Of a stretch of 64,000 nt of DNA, positions 1 through 8,762 are shown one piece after another. The position numbers and the translations under genes are program-made. Location of the stretch: positions 1,798,001 to 1,862,000 of the forward strand of contig OZ241971.1 of assembly GCA_965204155.1 (NCBI GenBank), given 5' to 3'. This DNA comes from UBA6522 sp965204155. GTDB taxonomy: Bacteria; Pseudomonadota; Gammaproteobacteria; Steroidobacterales; Rariloculaceae. A model generated the notes under the pieces. The model was not told the origin of the DNA. It did not search any database and was given only the letters and a program-made list of their open reading frames with translations. The first letter of the stretch is position 1. Each line of letters opens with the position of its first letter.

Positions 1-920
1 AGCGTGACGTCGAATTCGCGCATCGCAGCGTAGTCTTCGCGATCCGCGGCCACCCCGTGTACCAGGGAATAGCGTCGGTCGCGCCGCTGTACGCGTTGGA
101 GATAGCGGGCTACCTCCGCCCGCGCCGCGCAGCTTGAGCGCCTGCCTTCGCCCACATGGGGAACATAGGCCATGAACGCAAGTTCCCCGTCCGGGGGCGG
201 AAACTGGTGGGCGGGACCGCCGGCGCACTCATCCGCAAGGTCCTCGACGACGCGAACGGAGAAGGGAAAGGTCGAAACGTCCGCTTCGGCATCGTAGAGG
301 GCGGGATCGCCCTCGCGCACATGCCGGTTGATGTTCCGGATCACGCCCGGGACGCCGCCGGTCCCGGCGATGGCGGTCGCCCCGCCCAGCAGGTGGCGCA
401 ATTCCACTGCGACGAGAATCGCGGTTGACTCCGGATCGCCGGGTTCGTAGTAGTGGGGCTGCGGCGACGGCAACTGCACCTTGCCCGCGAGTCCAAGCCG
501 CCACTCGTCGCGATGGGCATAACCCGGATTCAGGTTCGGATCGGGGAATGCGTAACTGAAGGCCGCGTGTTCGTGGGCGTTGACGAAACCCGGCGACGCC
601 ACGGCCCTGCCACGGCAGTCCAGCACGGCGGCCTCCGGATAGGCATCCCGCACGGCCTCGAAGTCCGCCACCGCGCCGATACCGCCATTGAAACGGATGT
701 GCACGCCATAGTCCGGGCTGTATCCATCGGGCAACAGCATATCGGCGCCGACAATCAACCCGGGGTCGCGGCCGCCGGTCACCGCCGCCGGCGTCCATTC
801 GCAGTATGGATCGTTCGCGATCTGCGCATCGGCGTCGGCGCCGAGAAGGGCAAGCGCGTACACGCTCAGCAACGGCGCCGGACGAAGCAGCGTACTCACG
901 ACGCTCTCGGAAAAACGCAT
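1..920 (-). CDS. Exported amidohydrolase-superfamily protein (3' end outside window)
   Basis: About 306 codons are visible and the frame is open to the window edge, so the C-terminus is missing. The ATG at 920 is followed by a hydrophobic stretch ending in an Ala-rich cleavage site (LLGADADA, near residue 32), which suggests Sec export. A composite-domain strand (LIVGADMLLPDG) precedes GFVNAHEHAAF, the HxH metal-ligand motif of the amidohydrolase (imidazolonepropionase/atrazine hydrolase) superfamily, near residues 116-118. Later metal ligands lie outside the window, so substrate and catalytic competence cannot be judged. It starts 4 bp after the upstream GTPase gene stops and is probably co-transcribed with it. 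Confidence 0.75.
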   Translation of the reverse strand, partial: MRFSESVVSTLLRPAPLLSVYALALLGADADAQIANDPYCEWTPAAVTGGRDPGLIVGADMLLPDGYSPDYGVHIRFNGGIGAVADFEAVRDAYPEAAVLDCRGRAVASPGFVNAHEHAAFSYAFPDPNLNPGYAHRDEWRLGLAGKVQLPSPQPHYYEPGDPESTAILVAVELRHLLGGATAIAGTGGVPGVIRNINRHVREGDPALYDAEADVSTFPFSVRVVEDLADECAGGPAHQFPPPDGELAFMAYVPHVGEGRRSSCAARAEVARYLQRVQRRDRRYSLVHGVAADREDYAAMREFDVT

Positions 921-924
921 CGGC

Positions 925-1950
925 TCATCGCATGTGCAACTCGACCACATCCGCGTCGGAGAGCCGATGCTCCGGCCCGATCTGCTGGCCGTCGAAGACG
1001 CCCGATCCCCACGCCCGCGCATATTTCAGCGATCCCGCGATGTCCTTGTGAACCAGGCGGGCCACGTCCAGGACGGTGGCGCCGCGCCGAACCGTGAAGG
1101 GGCGGTCCATTTCCGGCGGCCTGCCGGGCGTCTTGGTGTACACGCGGACGATCTCCAGACCCCGGAACAGGAATTCTCCGATCTCATCCAGCCCCTGCCC
1201 GCTCACAGTCGAGGTCGCCACGGCCCGATAGTCGGCATCCAGCAGTTCCTGCAACACGGCCACCTCTTCCGGACCGGGCGCCAGGTCGATCTTGTTTACC
1301 ACCAGCAGCGTGGGCAGCCGAATCCTGAACGGGTCGAACTCGTCATCCGGCGCCGGGCGGGCATCGCCGTTCAGGCCTGGCCACTCTTCGATCAGGGAGA
1401 TCCGCTTGTCGTCCAGGCGAGACTGAACAGCCTCCAGTTGGTCGATGCACTCCGGAGCGGATATGTCCGCCACCAGCAACGCCGCATCCGCAGGTTGCAG
1501 TGCGTTGACGAACCAGCCTTCCATGTAGTCTTCGGAAATCGGCGGCAGGTCCACCAGTTGAAAGGACACATCCCGGTACTGGAGCATGCCGGGCATGGGT
1601 TCGTGCGTCGTGAACGGATAGGGTCCCACATCGGCCCTGGACCCGGTCAGCTTGACGTGCAGGCTGGACTTGCCGGCGTTGGGCGGCCCGAGCAGCGCAA
1701 CCTGTGCCGCGCCCTCCGGCCGCAGGGTGTGAACGGGCCCGGTCCGGGCGGCCCCCTTCTTCGGGCCGGCCAGTTCCTCGGTGAGTTGCTTGATGCGGCT
1801 CTTGATGTCCGCCTGCAGGTGCTCCGTGCCCTTGTGCTTGGGGATCGTGCGCAGCATGTCGCGCAGCCTTAGCAGCCTTTCCCGGTCTTCGGAGGCTTCC
1901 CGAAAGGCTTGCTCGGCTTTCTTGTACTCTGGGCTTAGGTTCGCGGGCAT
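925..1950 (-). CDS. DRG/Obg-like GTPase with C-terminal TGS domain
   Basis: 341 aa. The N-terminal helical segment (IPKHKGTEHLQADIK) resembles the N-terminus of DRG GTPases. The G domain has P-loop GPPNAGKSS near residues 88-96, NKID (G4) and a TSTVSG-like G5. The G3 motif, normally DxxG, reads DLPP. The last ~65 residues (RPFTVRRGATVLDVARLVHKD...) form a TGS domain, as in DRG and Obg-related proteins that act at the ribosome or in stress signalling. The function here is unknown. It is divergent from lpxA and immediately upstream of the amidohydrolase gene. A short AT-rich -10-like element (CATAAT, 1971-1976, minus strand) precedes it without a clear -35. Confidence 0.75.
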   Translation of the reverse strand: MPANLSPEYKKAEQAFREASEDRERLLRLRDMLRTIPKHKGTEHLQADIKSRIKQLTEELAGPKKGAARTGPVHTLRPEGAAQVALLGPPNAGKSSLHVKLTGSRADVGPYPFTTHEPMPGMLQYRDVSFQLVDLPPISEDYMEGWFVNALQPADAALLVADISAPECIDQLEAVQSRLDDKRISLIEEWPGLNGDARPAPDDEFDPFRIRLPTLLVVNKIDLAPGPEEVAVLQELLDADYRAVATSTVSGQGLDEIGEFLFRGLEIVRVYTKTPGRPPEMDRPFTVRRGATVLDVARLVHKDIAGSLKYARAWGSGVFDGQQIGPEHRLSDADVVELHMR

Positions 1951-1998
1951 GATGTTCCCTGACGCTGCCTATTATGCATCAGCGGGGCAGACGCACAC

Positions 1999-2028
1999 TT
2001 GCCCATGACCGCGTTTCTGGTGTATCAG
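1999..2028 (+). promoter_or_regulatory. Possible sigma70 promoter for lpxA
   Basis: TTGCCC (1999-2004) and TATCAG (2023-2028) are separated by 18 bp, each matching four of six consensus bases. Transcription would begin near 2035. That excludes in-frame start codons at 1999 and 2005 and agrees with the TTG start of lpxA at 2071. Confidence 0.3.
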
Positions 2029-2070
2029 AACCCTGTCACGGGCAGCCGGCACCGCCACGCGAGACACGCA

Positions 2071-2874
2071 TTGAATATTCACCCGACGGCCGTCGTCTCG
2101 GAGGAGGCATCGATCTCGACCGAGGCGGAGATCGGACCCTTCTGTGTCGTAGCCGGCAAGGTCGAGATCGGCGCCCATACCAGGGTGGAATCCCACGTGC
2201 GGCTGGGCAGCCCCTACGGAGAGGTCATTATCGGAGAGCACAACCACATCCAGAGCGGCGCCGTGGTTGGCGGTCCCCCGCAACACAGGGACTATGCGGA
2301 TGGCTTTACCCGCCTCGTAATCGGCCATCGCAACCGGATCGGCGAGGGCGCCACGCTCAACCTGGGCAGCGAGTCCGGCGGCGGCGTGACGTCGGTGGGC
2401 GACCGAGTCTTCCTCATGGCCAGTACCCACATCGGTCACGACTGCCGGATTGCCGATGACGTCGTGGTGACCAACCTGGCCCACCTGGGAGGGCACGTGG
2501 AAGTGGGGCGAAAGGCCGTTATCGCGGGCATGGTCGCCGTGACCCAGCACGTCCGTATCGGTGAGTTCGCCTTCGTGGCGGCGCGGTCTGGGGTCAACAA
2601 GGACATCCTGCCCTACACGGTGGCGGAGGGCCGCTGGGCGACGTCGAGAGCCGTCAACAAGGTGGGGCTGCAGCGAGCCGGGGTCTCCCCCGGGGCATTG
2701 CGCAATATACGCCGCGCGATCCGACATCTCCTGAACACTTCGCTCACCGTTGACGACGCCCTGAAGGCTATCAACGAGGAATGCGACGCGGACGACTGGA
2801 TACGGCGTCTGGCAGAGTTTGCCGCCAACTCACCTCGGGGTCTCGCGCGGGGACACGGGACCGCCGGGGCATGA
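2071..2874 (+). CDS. lpxA: UDP-N-acetylglucosamine O-acyltransferase LpxA
   Basis: Cytoplasmic acyltransferase for the first step of lipid A synthesis, moving a 3-hydroxyacyl chain from ACP to UDP-GlcNAc. Left-handed beta-helix hexapeptide repeats cover most of the protein (IHPTAVV, IGPFCVV and later repeats). The catalytic His region reads THIGHDC, with the equivalent of E. coli His125 near residue 123. The C-terminal helices end FAANSPRGLAR, like E. coli LpxA. The frame is open from 1999, but family members begin just before xIHPTA, so the TTG at 2071 (267 aa, usual size) is preferred. The gene stands alone, away from lpxD-fabZ-lpxB, and is followed 40 bp later by an oxidoreductase gene. 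Confidence 0.9.
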   Translation: MNIHPTAVVSEEASISTEAEIGPFCVVAGKVEIGAHTRVESHVRLGSPYGEVIIGEHNHIQSGAVVGGPPQHRDYADGFTRLVIGHRNRIGEGATLNLGSESGGGVTSVGDRVFLMASTHIGHDCRIADDVVVTNLAHLGGHVEVGRKAVIAGMVAVTQHVRIGEFAFVAARSGVNKDILPYTVAEGRWATSRAVNKVGLQRAGVSPGALRNIRRAIRHLLNTSLTVDDALKAINEECDADDWIRRLAEFAANSPRGLARGHGTAGA

Positions 2875-2914
2875 CCCCGCGCGGCTATCGGCAAAGAGCC
2901 CGGCAAGGATCGTG

Positions 2915-3871
2915 ATGGACGAGGCGAAACAAGGCACCCTTCGCGCGGCGGTCATCGGTGTCGGCCACCTGGGCCGGTTTCACGCCGGCAAGTACGCGGC
3001 CCTGGATGATGTGGCGCTGGTCGCGGTGTGCGATCTCGACCGCGGCCGGGCCCGGGAAGTGGCGGCCGCACATGGCACCCGACCGGTGTTTGACCATCGC
3101 GAGCTGCCGGGCCATGTGGATATGGTCACCATCGCCGCCGACACCTCCGCGCACTTCGAACTGGCCCGTTTCTTCCTCGAACGCGGCGTCCACGTGCTGG
3201 TGGAAAAGCCCATGACCGCCACCAGCGAGGAGGGCCGCGAGCTGACCCGGATCGCCGACCGCAACGACCTGCGCCTCCAGATCGGCCACGTGGAACGCTT
3301 CAATCCCGCGCTGCTCGCGGCCCGGGAGCGGCTGGCGTCGGTTCAGTTCATCGAGTGCCACCGGCTGGCGCCCTTCAGGGACCGCGGGGCGGACGTCAAC
3401 GTGGTCCTGGACCTGATGATTCACGACCTGGACCTGATCCTGTCGCTCCTGGGAAGCAAGCCGGTGCGGGTCTCGGCGGTGGGCATATCCGTGCTGACCG
3501 ATACCGCGGACATCGCCAACGCTCGAATCGAGTTCGACACCGGCGCCATCGCGAACGTCACCGCGTCGAGGGTTTCCACCGCGTCACAGCGCAAGTTTCG
3601 CGTCTTCCACGAGGGCCATTACCTTTCCATCGACTTCGGCGAAGGCGAGGTTCAACTGGTCAGCCGAACCGAGTCGGACGAGGGGCTGGCGCTGCAGGAG
3701 GAGCGCTGGAGCCTCGCGAAGGGCGACGCGCTGCTGGCGGAAGTGGAGTCGTTCTGCAACGCCATTCGCACGCATTCGCCATGCGAGGTGTCCGGCCATG
3801 ACGGTGTGCTGGCACTGGAGGTCGCCGAACGCATCATCGCCGATATCGAGGCCCGCTCCATTCGGCGTTGA
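2915..3871 (+). CDS. Gfo/Idh/MocA-family NAD(P)-dependent oxidoreductase
   Basis: 318 aa. It has an N-terminal Rossmann fold (AVIGVGHLGRFHA) and the family motif EKPMT with the cofactor/catalytic Lys near residue 100; the second domain has VNVVLDLMIHDLDL, typical of sugar-linked dehydrogenases. ATG 2915 is chosen for the AAGGA Shine-Dalgarno at 2905-2909; the frame is open further upstream. The substrate cannot be read from sequence. Its place directly after lpxA recalls GnnA of Acidithiobacillus, which oxidises the 3-OH of UDP-GlcNAc on the way to a 2,3-diamino lipid A, but no aminotransferase partner (GnnB) lies nearby. The gene converges on ntrC with a 16-bp gap. Confidence 0.85.
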   Translation: MDEAKQGTLRAAVIGVGHLGRFHAGKYAALDDVALVAVCDLDRGRAREVAAAHGTRPVFDHRELPGHVDMVTIAADTSAHFELARFFLERGVHVLVEKPMTATSEEGRELTRIADRNDLRLQIGHVERFNPALLAARERLASVQFIECHRLAPFRDRGADVNVVLDLMIHDLDLILSLLGSKPVRVSAVGISVLTDTADIANARIEFDTGAIANVTASRVSTASQRKFRVFHEGHYLSIDFGEGEVQLVSRTESDEGLALQEERWSLAKGDALLAEVESFCNAIRTHSPCEVSGHDGVLALEVAERIIADIEARSIRR

Positions 3872-3887
3872 CCCCGGCAGCTGCGGT

Positions 3888-5294
3888 TCAATCCGTATCC
3901 GTGTCCAGGCCCAGTTCCCGGATCTTGCGGGTCAGGGTGTTGCGTCCCCAACCCAGCAACCTGGCGGCCTCCATGCGCCGCCCGCCGACCTGCCGCAAGG
4001 CCGTCCGTATGAGGGTACGTTCAAATTCCGGAAGAGCCTGGGCCAGCAAAGGTTCGTCGGGAGCCGCCGCGATTCGGCTCTCCACCCACGCCGCCAGGGC
4101 CTCCGCCCAGTCGCTCTGCCCCGGCCGGGATGCGGCAAATCCGGGCTCGGCGGGGAAATCCGCCAGGCCGATCTCCTGCCCGGCGCAGTTGACCGTCAAC
4201 CGCCGGCAGAGATTCACCAGTTCGCGCACGTTGCCCGGCCAATCCCAGGCCATCATCGCTGCAAGCGCATCCGTGCTCAGCCGCTTGGGGGCGATGCCGA
4301 GCTCTCCCGCCGCCTGTTCGAGCCAGACACTCGCAAGTTCCGGGATATCTTCCTTGCGGTCGCGAAGCGGCGGAATCGCCACCTGCATCACGTTCAGCCG
4401 GTGATAGAGATCTTCGCGAAACCGCTCCTCCTGAACCGCTGCATCGAGGTCCTGATGGGTTGCGGCGATGACGCGTACGTCCACCCGCACGGGCGTCTGC
4501 CCGCCGACACGGAAAAACTCGTTCTCCGCCAGAACCCGGAGCAATCGTGTCTGCAGCGCCACCGACATGTCGCCGATCTCATCGAGAAACAGCGTGCCGC
4601 CGTCCGCCTGCTCGAATCGGCCCAGCCGGCGCTTGTCCGCCCCGGTAAAGGCGCCCCGCTCGTGGCCGAACAGCTCCGACTCAAGCAGCTCGGGGGTGAT
4701 GGCTGACGTATTCAGCGCCACGAACGGCTTTTTTGCGCGCGGAGAATTCTGGTGCAGAGCCCGTGCCACCAGCTCCTTGCCGGTACCGGTTTCACCGGTG
4801 ATGAGCACCGTCATGCTGGAACGCGACAATCGGCCGATGGCCCGGAACACTTCCTGCATGGCCGGTGCCTGCCCGACCATCCGGGGCCCCTGGGGCGGTC
4901 CCGCCGGGCTCGGTTCGACGCCTTTCTGGCGCGCGGCCTTGGCGACCAGCGCCACGGTTTCGTCGATATCGAACGGCTTGGGCAGATATTCGAAGGCGCC
5001 GCCCTGGTACGCGGCGACCGCACTGTCGAGATCCGAAAACGCGGTGATGACGATGACCGGGATGTCCGCATGGCTGCGGGCGAGTTGTTCCATGAGCTCC
5101 AGTCCGCTCATGTCCGGCATGCGAATGTCGGTAATGATGACATCCGGCTGTTCGTCGCGGAGCGCCCGGAAGAACGTCTTTCCCGATTCGAAACATCGGG
5201 GCGCCATTTCCGCCAGCGTCAATGCCTGCGCCAGAACCCACCGCACGGACTCGTCATCGTCGACGACCCAGACAGCGATGCCATCACCTGCCAT
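3888..5294 (-). CDS. ntrC: Nitrogen regulation response regulator NtrC (sigma-54 activator)
   Basis: 468 aa with the full three-domain layout. The receiver has an acidic pocket at residues 12-14, phospho-acceptor Asp56 (IITDIRMP) and Lys in LPKPFD. The AAA+ domain has Walker A GETGTGKE (167-174), sigma-54 contact loop GAFTGA (214-219) and Walker B GGTLFLDE (232-239). The C-terminus is a Fis-type helix-turn-helix (RMEAARLLGWGRNTLTRKI). When phosphorylated by NtrB under nitrogen limitation, the family activates sigma-54 promoters such as that of glnA, whose predicted promoter and NtrC site lie in this same window. Its ATG shares one base with the ntrB stop (TGATG), indicating translational coupling. 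Confidence 0.95.
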   Translation of the reverse strand: MAGDGIAVWVVDDDESVRWVLAQALTLAEMAPRCFESGKTFFRALRDEQPDVIITDIRMPDMSGLELMEQLARSHADIPVIVITAFSDLDSAVAAYQGGAFEYLPKPFDIDETVALVAKAARQKGVEPSPAGPPQGPRMVGQAPAMQEVFRAIGRLSRSSMTVLITGETGTGKELVARALHQNSPRAKKPFVALNTSAITPELLESELFGHERGAFTGADKRRLGRFEQADGGTLFLDEIGDMSVALQTRLLRVLAENEFFRVGGQTPVRVDVRVIAATHQDLDAAVQEERFREDLYHRLNVMQVAIPPLRDRKEDIPELASVWLEQAAGELGIAPKRLSTDALAAMMAWDWPGNVRELVNLCRRLTVNCAGQEIGLADFPAEPGFAASRPGQSDWAEALAAWVESRIAAAPDEPLLAQALPEFERTLIRTALRQVGGRRMEAARLLGWGRNTLTRKIRELGLDTDTD

Positions 5295-6367
5295 CAGTCG
5301 GCGCCCTGCTCATGCGCAACGACCGGCAGCCGCATTTGGAAAATCGTCGAACCCGGCACGCTTTCGAACTCCACGAGTCCCCCGTTGCGGCTCACCAGGT
5401 CCTGGGCAATGGTAAGACCGAGGCCGCTGCCAGAGGACCGTCCTGTAACCAGCGGAAAGAATATGGTACCCCGCAACTCCTCCGGGATACCCGGCCCGGA
5501 ATCTTCCACCTCGGCAGACAGGACCGACCGGTAGCGCTTGGCGCCCAGGGAAAAATTACTCAACGCACGGGTTCTGAAAATGAGCCTTCCTTCCTCGCCG
5601 ACGGCCTGCAGCCCGTTTTTTGCCAGATTCAGGAACGCCTGAATCAACTGGTCCCTGTCCGCGACCGTGGGCGGCAGACTCGGATCGTAGTCCCGCTGCA
5701 GTTTCACCCCGGATGGCTTCTCCGCTTCAATGAGCTTTGCGACATGTTCGGTGACCTCGTGAAGACTGAGCAACGACGGCCTGGGCCGCCTGCCGGCCTT
5801 GAGAATCGTGTCCACCAGCGAGGCGAGGCGATCCGCTTCGTCGATTATGACATCGGTGTAGACCTGCAGGCGCGCGTCGGGAAGCTGACGGGCCAGCAGT
5901 TGGGCCGCACCCCTCAATCCGCCCAGGGGGTTCCTCACTTCGTGCGCCAACTGCTGAATGATGCGCCTGCTGGCATTGCGCTGTGCGATCAGTTCGGCAT
6001 CGCGGCGAACCTGCCGGTCCCGCCCGGCGTCTACCAGTTCCAGCACCAGGCCCCTTCCCGGACCATGTAGCGGTGCGGCGCGGCTGTCCATGCGCACCGA
6101 CCGACCGCTCACCCGGACCGCGAGCTCCCGGGCTCCGCAGGTGGCGCCCGTGGCGATCGCCCTGCGGCAAAGCCCGACCAGGTCGTCGGGCGGAGCAAAG
6201 AATTTCTCAAGCCTGCGCCCTTCCGCCAGTCGGCGACTGACGCCCAGCAAGTGCTCTGCCGCCGAATTGAGCCCGGTGACGATCAGGTCCGCATCGACGA
6301 CCACAACCGCCGTGGTCAACCCCTGGAGAACGCGGTCGGCGTCCGGAGTTCTGGGCGCCCGCTTCAC
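5294..6367 (-). CDS. ntrB: Nitrogen regulation sensor histidine kinase NtrB
   Basis: 357 aa, cytoplasmic, no membrane segments. An N-terminal PAS-like domain (residues ~12-110) precedes the dimerisation/phospho-acceptor helix QLAHEVRNPLGG, with His142 as the phosphorylated residue. A HATPase_c domain follows, with N-box (NLAKNGLQA), G1 (DSGPGIP) and G2 (GSGLGL) boxes. In known systems NtrB phosphorylates or dephosphorylates NtrC according to PII (GlnB) state. The gene lies 12 bp after the DUF4124 gene and overlaps ntrC by one base, so glnA-DUF4124-ntrB-ntrC probably forms one transcription unit. Confidence 0.94.
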   Translation of the reverse strand: MKRAPRTPDADRVLQGLTTAVVVVDADLIVTGLNSAAEHLLGVSRRLAEGRRLEKFFAPPDDLVGLCRRAIATGATCGARELAVRVSGRSVRMDSRAAPLHGPGRGLVLELVDAGRDRQVRRDAELIAQRNASRRIIQQLAHEVRNPLGGLRGAAQLLARQLPDARLQVYTDVIIDEADRLASLVDTILKAGRRPRPSLLSLHEVTEHVAKLIEAEKPSGVKLQRDYDPSLPPTVADRDQLIQAFLNLAKNGLQAVGEEGRLIFRTRALSNFSLGAKRYRSVLSAEVEDSGPGIPEELRGTIFFPLVTGRSSGSGLGLTIAQDLVSRNGGLVEFESVPGSTIFQMRLPVVAHEQGAD

Positions 6368-6379
6368 CGCCCGACCGCC

Positions 6380-6922
6380 TTACCTGACTCTGCCGGGATT
6401 CAGGGGGTAGTGGATGCTGGTCTGCTGGACGAAAAAGGTAACCGGCGCACTTCGCAGGAGTTCCCTGTCGGCCGCGTCCAGTACCACCGCCCGAACCGTG
6501 TGTTCGCCCCGGGGAACAGCCTCGATTTCGAAGCGCGTCGCGCGACCCGCAGGACCCGCGCGCTCTCCATCCAGGTACAGCCCGACACGATGGCCGGGTT
6601 GCAGGTCGGGGGCGATGCCAATGGCGATGCCGACCTTTCCGCCCGTTCCCCAAAGGGTGTCCAGGGGAGCCGGCTCAAGCACTTCCAACGTCTCGTAACC
6701 TGCGGCAGCGGAGGGCTGTGGAACCATCGCCTGCGATTGCGGTGGGGGAGCAGCGGGCCCGGCATCGGGGGAAGGCGCGCCCGCGGGCACCTCGATCCGT
6801 ACCGCTCCGGGGCCGGGACGGTCGGAGTAGTTCACCTGACCGTTTTCATCCACCCACCGATACACCGGAACCGCCTGTGCAGTGGATCCCAACAGCCAGA
6901 CTGCAATCAGCCACTTGTTCAT
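6380..6922 (-). CDS. Exported DUF4124 protein
   Basis: 180 aa from the ATG at 6922, chosen because it gives a clean signal peptide (MNKWLIAVWLLGSTAQA, then VPVYRWVD) and has an AAGGA-type ribosome site upstream; the frame stays open to 7042 without an obvious ribosome site. The start of the mature protein (VYRWVDENGQVNYSDRP) is the DUF4124 signature of small periplasmic proteins. A Pro/Ala-rich linker leads to a ~90-residue beta-rich region that may be Ig-like. Function unknown. A DUF4124 gene between glnA and ntrB recurs in other gammaproteobacteria, but no role in nitrogen control can be inferred. Confidence 0.82.
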   Translation of the reverse strand: MNKWLIAVWLLGSTAQAVPVYRWVDENGQVNYSDRPGPGAVRIEVPAGAPSPDAGPAAPPPQSQAMVPQPSAAAGYETLEVLEPAPLDTLWGTGGKVGIAIGIAPDLQPGHRVGLYLDGERAGPAGRATRFEIEAVPRGEHTVRAVVLDAADRELLRSAPVTFFVQQTSIHYPLNPGRVR

Positions 6923-7013
6923 GCTGCGCCAATCCTTGCTCCTGGCGCTGTCGGCAGATTTGCCCGGACAAAAGCCCGGGCGACTCGACAACCAAGGGAT
7001 ACCGGAGCGCTCG

Positions 7014-7040
7014 GCAGCGGGGCTTGTCGAGCCCCGCTGC
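7014..7040 (-). terminator. Hairpin downstream of glnA
   Basis: A perfect 11-bp inverted repeat (GCAGCGGGGCT, 5-nt loop, AGCCCCGCTGC) lies 35 bp past the glnA stop. No T-run follows on either strand, so it is not a textbook intrinsic terminator. It could attenuate transcription into DUF4124-ntrBC or stabilise the glnA message 3' end, giving more GlnA than NtrBC. Confidence 0.5.
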
Positions 7041-7074
7041 ACGCTTCTGTCAGGCAGCGCCTGACCCGATCGGA

Positions 7075-8481
7075 TCAGAGGCTGTAGTAAAGCTGGAATT
7101 CCACCGGGTGAGTGGACTTGCGCAGCAAGGTCAGTTCCTGTTCCTTCAACTCCAGGTAGCCGTCGATCAGATCGTCACTGAAGACATCGCCCACCTTGAG
7201 GAACGCCCGGTCGTTGTCCAGTTCCTCCAGCGCCTGGTCCAGCGAGAAGCAGACGGTGGGAATCTGGCTCTCCTCCTCCGGCGCCAGGTCGTACAGATCC
7301 TTGTCCACGGGGGGGCCCGGATCGATCTTGTTGGCGATCCCGTCGAGTCCCGCCATCAGCATCGCGGCGAACTGGAAGTACGGGTTGCCGCAACTGTCGG
7401 GGAAGCGCACCTCGACCCTGGCCGCCTTCGGATTGGCCACGTAGGGAACGCGGACGGCGGCGGAACGGTTGCGTGCCGAATAGGCCAGCAGCGTCGGCGC
7501 CTCGAATCCCTTGACCAGCCGCTTGTAACTGTTGGTCGAGGCGTTGGTAAAGGCGTTGAGCGCACGCGCGTGCTTGATGATGCCGCCGATGTAGTAGAAC
7601 GCCATCTGGGAAAGCCCGCCGTAACCGTCGCCGGTGAACAGGTTCTCGCCGTCCTTCACCAGCGACTGGTGAACGTGCGCGCCGTTGCCGTTGTCGTCCA
7701 CCAGCGGCTTGGGCATGAAGGTGGCGGTCTTGCCGTAGCTGTGAGCCACGTTCATGAGCGTGTACTTGAGGATCTGCACCGCGTCGGCCTTGTTGACCAG
7801 TGAGTCGAACCGGACGCCGATCTCGCCCTGCCCGCCGGTGGCCACCTCGTGATGATGAACCTCGGTCACCAGCCCCATCTCTTCCAGCGCCAGACAGATC
7901 GCGGAACGAATGTCGTGCAAAGAGTCCACCGGCGGGACCGGGAAGTAGCCGCCCTTGATGCCAGGGCGGTGGCCCATATTGCCGTCTTCGTACTCCTTGG
8001 CGGAGTGCCAGTGGGCCTCGATGGATTCGATCGCGTAGAACGAGCCGCTCATATCCACCTTCCAGCGAACGTCATCGAAGATGAAGAACTCATTCTCGGG
8101 TCCGAAGAAGGCCTGGTCGGCGATCCCGGTGGAATGCAGGTAGGCTTCGGCGCGCTTGGCCAGCGAACGCGGGCAGCGCGCATATCCCTGCATGGTCATG
8201 GGTTCGACGACGTCGCACCGCAGGTTGAGAGTCGTTTCCTCGGCAAACACGTCCAGCACCGCCGTGGGCGTGTCCGGCATCAGGATCATGTCCGACTCGT
8301 TGATGCCCTTCCAGCCCGCGACCGACGAGCCGTCGAACATCTTGCCGTCCTCCAGAAACTGCTCGTCGACCGCGTGACTGGGAACCGTTACATGCTGTTC
8401 CTTGCCGCGCGTATCGGTAAACCGTAAATCGACGAACTTTACGTTCTTTTCCTTGATGAGATTGAGAATGTCCGCAGACAT
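7075..8481 (-). CDS. glnA: Glutamine synthetase type I
   Basis: 468 aa, the usual GSI-beta size. It makes glutamine from glutamate, ammonia and ATP. The ATG at 8481 is set by a strong GGAGG ribosome site; the frame runs upstream to 8544 without support. Visible motifs include DGSSVAGW near the N-terminus, the ATP-site stretch KPLVDDNGNGAHVHQS, and NRSAAVRVP. The adenylylation loop (DKDLYDLAPEE) places Tyr397 exactly where E. coli GlnA is adenylylated by GlnE, so covalent regulation is expected. Transcription is probably driven by the sigma-54 promoter at 8585-8600 with NtrC bound upstream; ntrBC follow on the same strand. Confidence 0.98.
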   Translation of the reverse strand: MSADILNLIKEKNVKFVDLRFTDTRGKEQHVTVPSHAVDEQFLEDGKMFDGSSVAGWKGINESDMILMPDTPTAVLDVFAEETTLNLRCDVVEPMTMQGYARCPRSLAKRAEAYLHSTGIADQAFFGPENEFFIFDDVRWKVDMSGSFYAIESIEAHWHSAKEYEDGNMGHRPGIKGGYFPVPPVDSLHDIRSAICLALEEMGLVTEVHHHEVATGGQGEIGVRFDSLVNKADAVQILKYTLMNVAHSYGKTATFMPKPLVDDNGNGAHVHQSLVKDGENLFTGDGYGGLSQMAFYYIGGIIKHARALNAFTNASTNSYKRLVKGFEAPTLLAYSARNRSAAVRVPYVANPKAARVEVRFPDSCGNPYFQFAAMLMAGLDGIANKIDPGPPVDKDLYDLAPEEESQIPTVCFSLDQALEELDNDRAFLKVGDVFSDDLIDGYLELKEQELTLLRKSTHPVEFQLYYSL

Positions 8482-8584
8482 GATTTTCCTCCGTTGTTTC
8501 GAGTCCAACAGCCGGTTATTCACACAAGAACAACCCCGGCGCAAGACGCCGCGTGATTATTCCGGTCTCCAGCGCTTGATCAGA

Positions 8585-8600
8585 TGCAGGTTTCGTGCCA
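8585..8600 (-). promoter_or_regulatory. Sigma-54 (-24/-12) promoter of glnA
   Basis: On the minus strand the sequence reads TGGCACG-AAAC-CTGCA. This gives the invariant GG and GC dinucleotides with the required 10-bp spacing and a complete TGGCACG -24 element; only the first base of the -12 element (TTGC to CTGC) departs from consensus. Transcription should start near 8574, leaving a leader of about 90 nt before glnA. Confidence 0.8.
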
Positions 8601-8762
8601 GCCGCAAGCGATCCGGGACTTCCGTCCCTGCACCGCCCCACGGCAGTATCCCGGCGAACCGCGCCAATGCCTGCAAATCCCGTAAACCTGCCGATCCGAA
8701 TACGGTGGCATTCGAAGAGCAAATCCACAGGGCGTGCGGGCCAGATCGGTGCGCGCGCTTTT

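Noticed and set aside
3282..3297. parS-like sequence in the oxidoreductase gene
   Set aside because: Only the right half (CCACGTGGAAC) matches; the left arm is degenerate and it encodes a conserved family motif (GHVERF).
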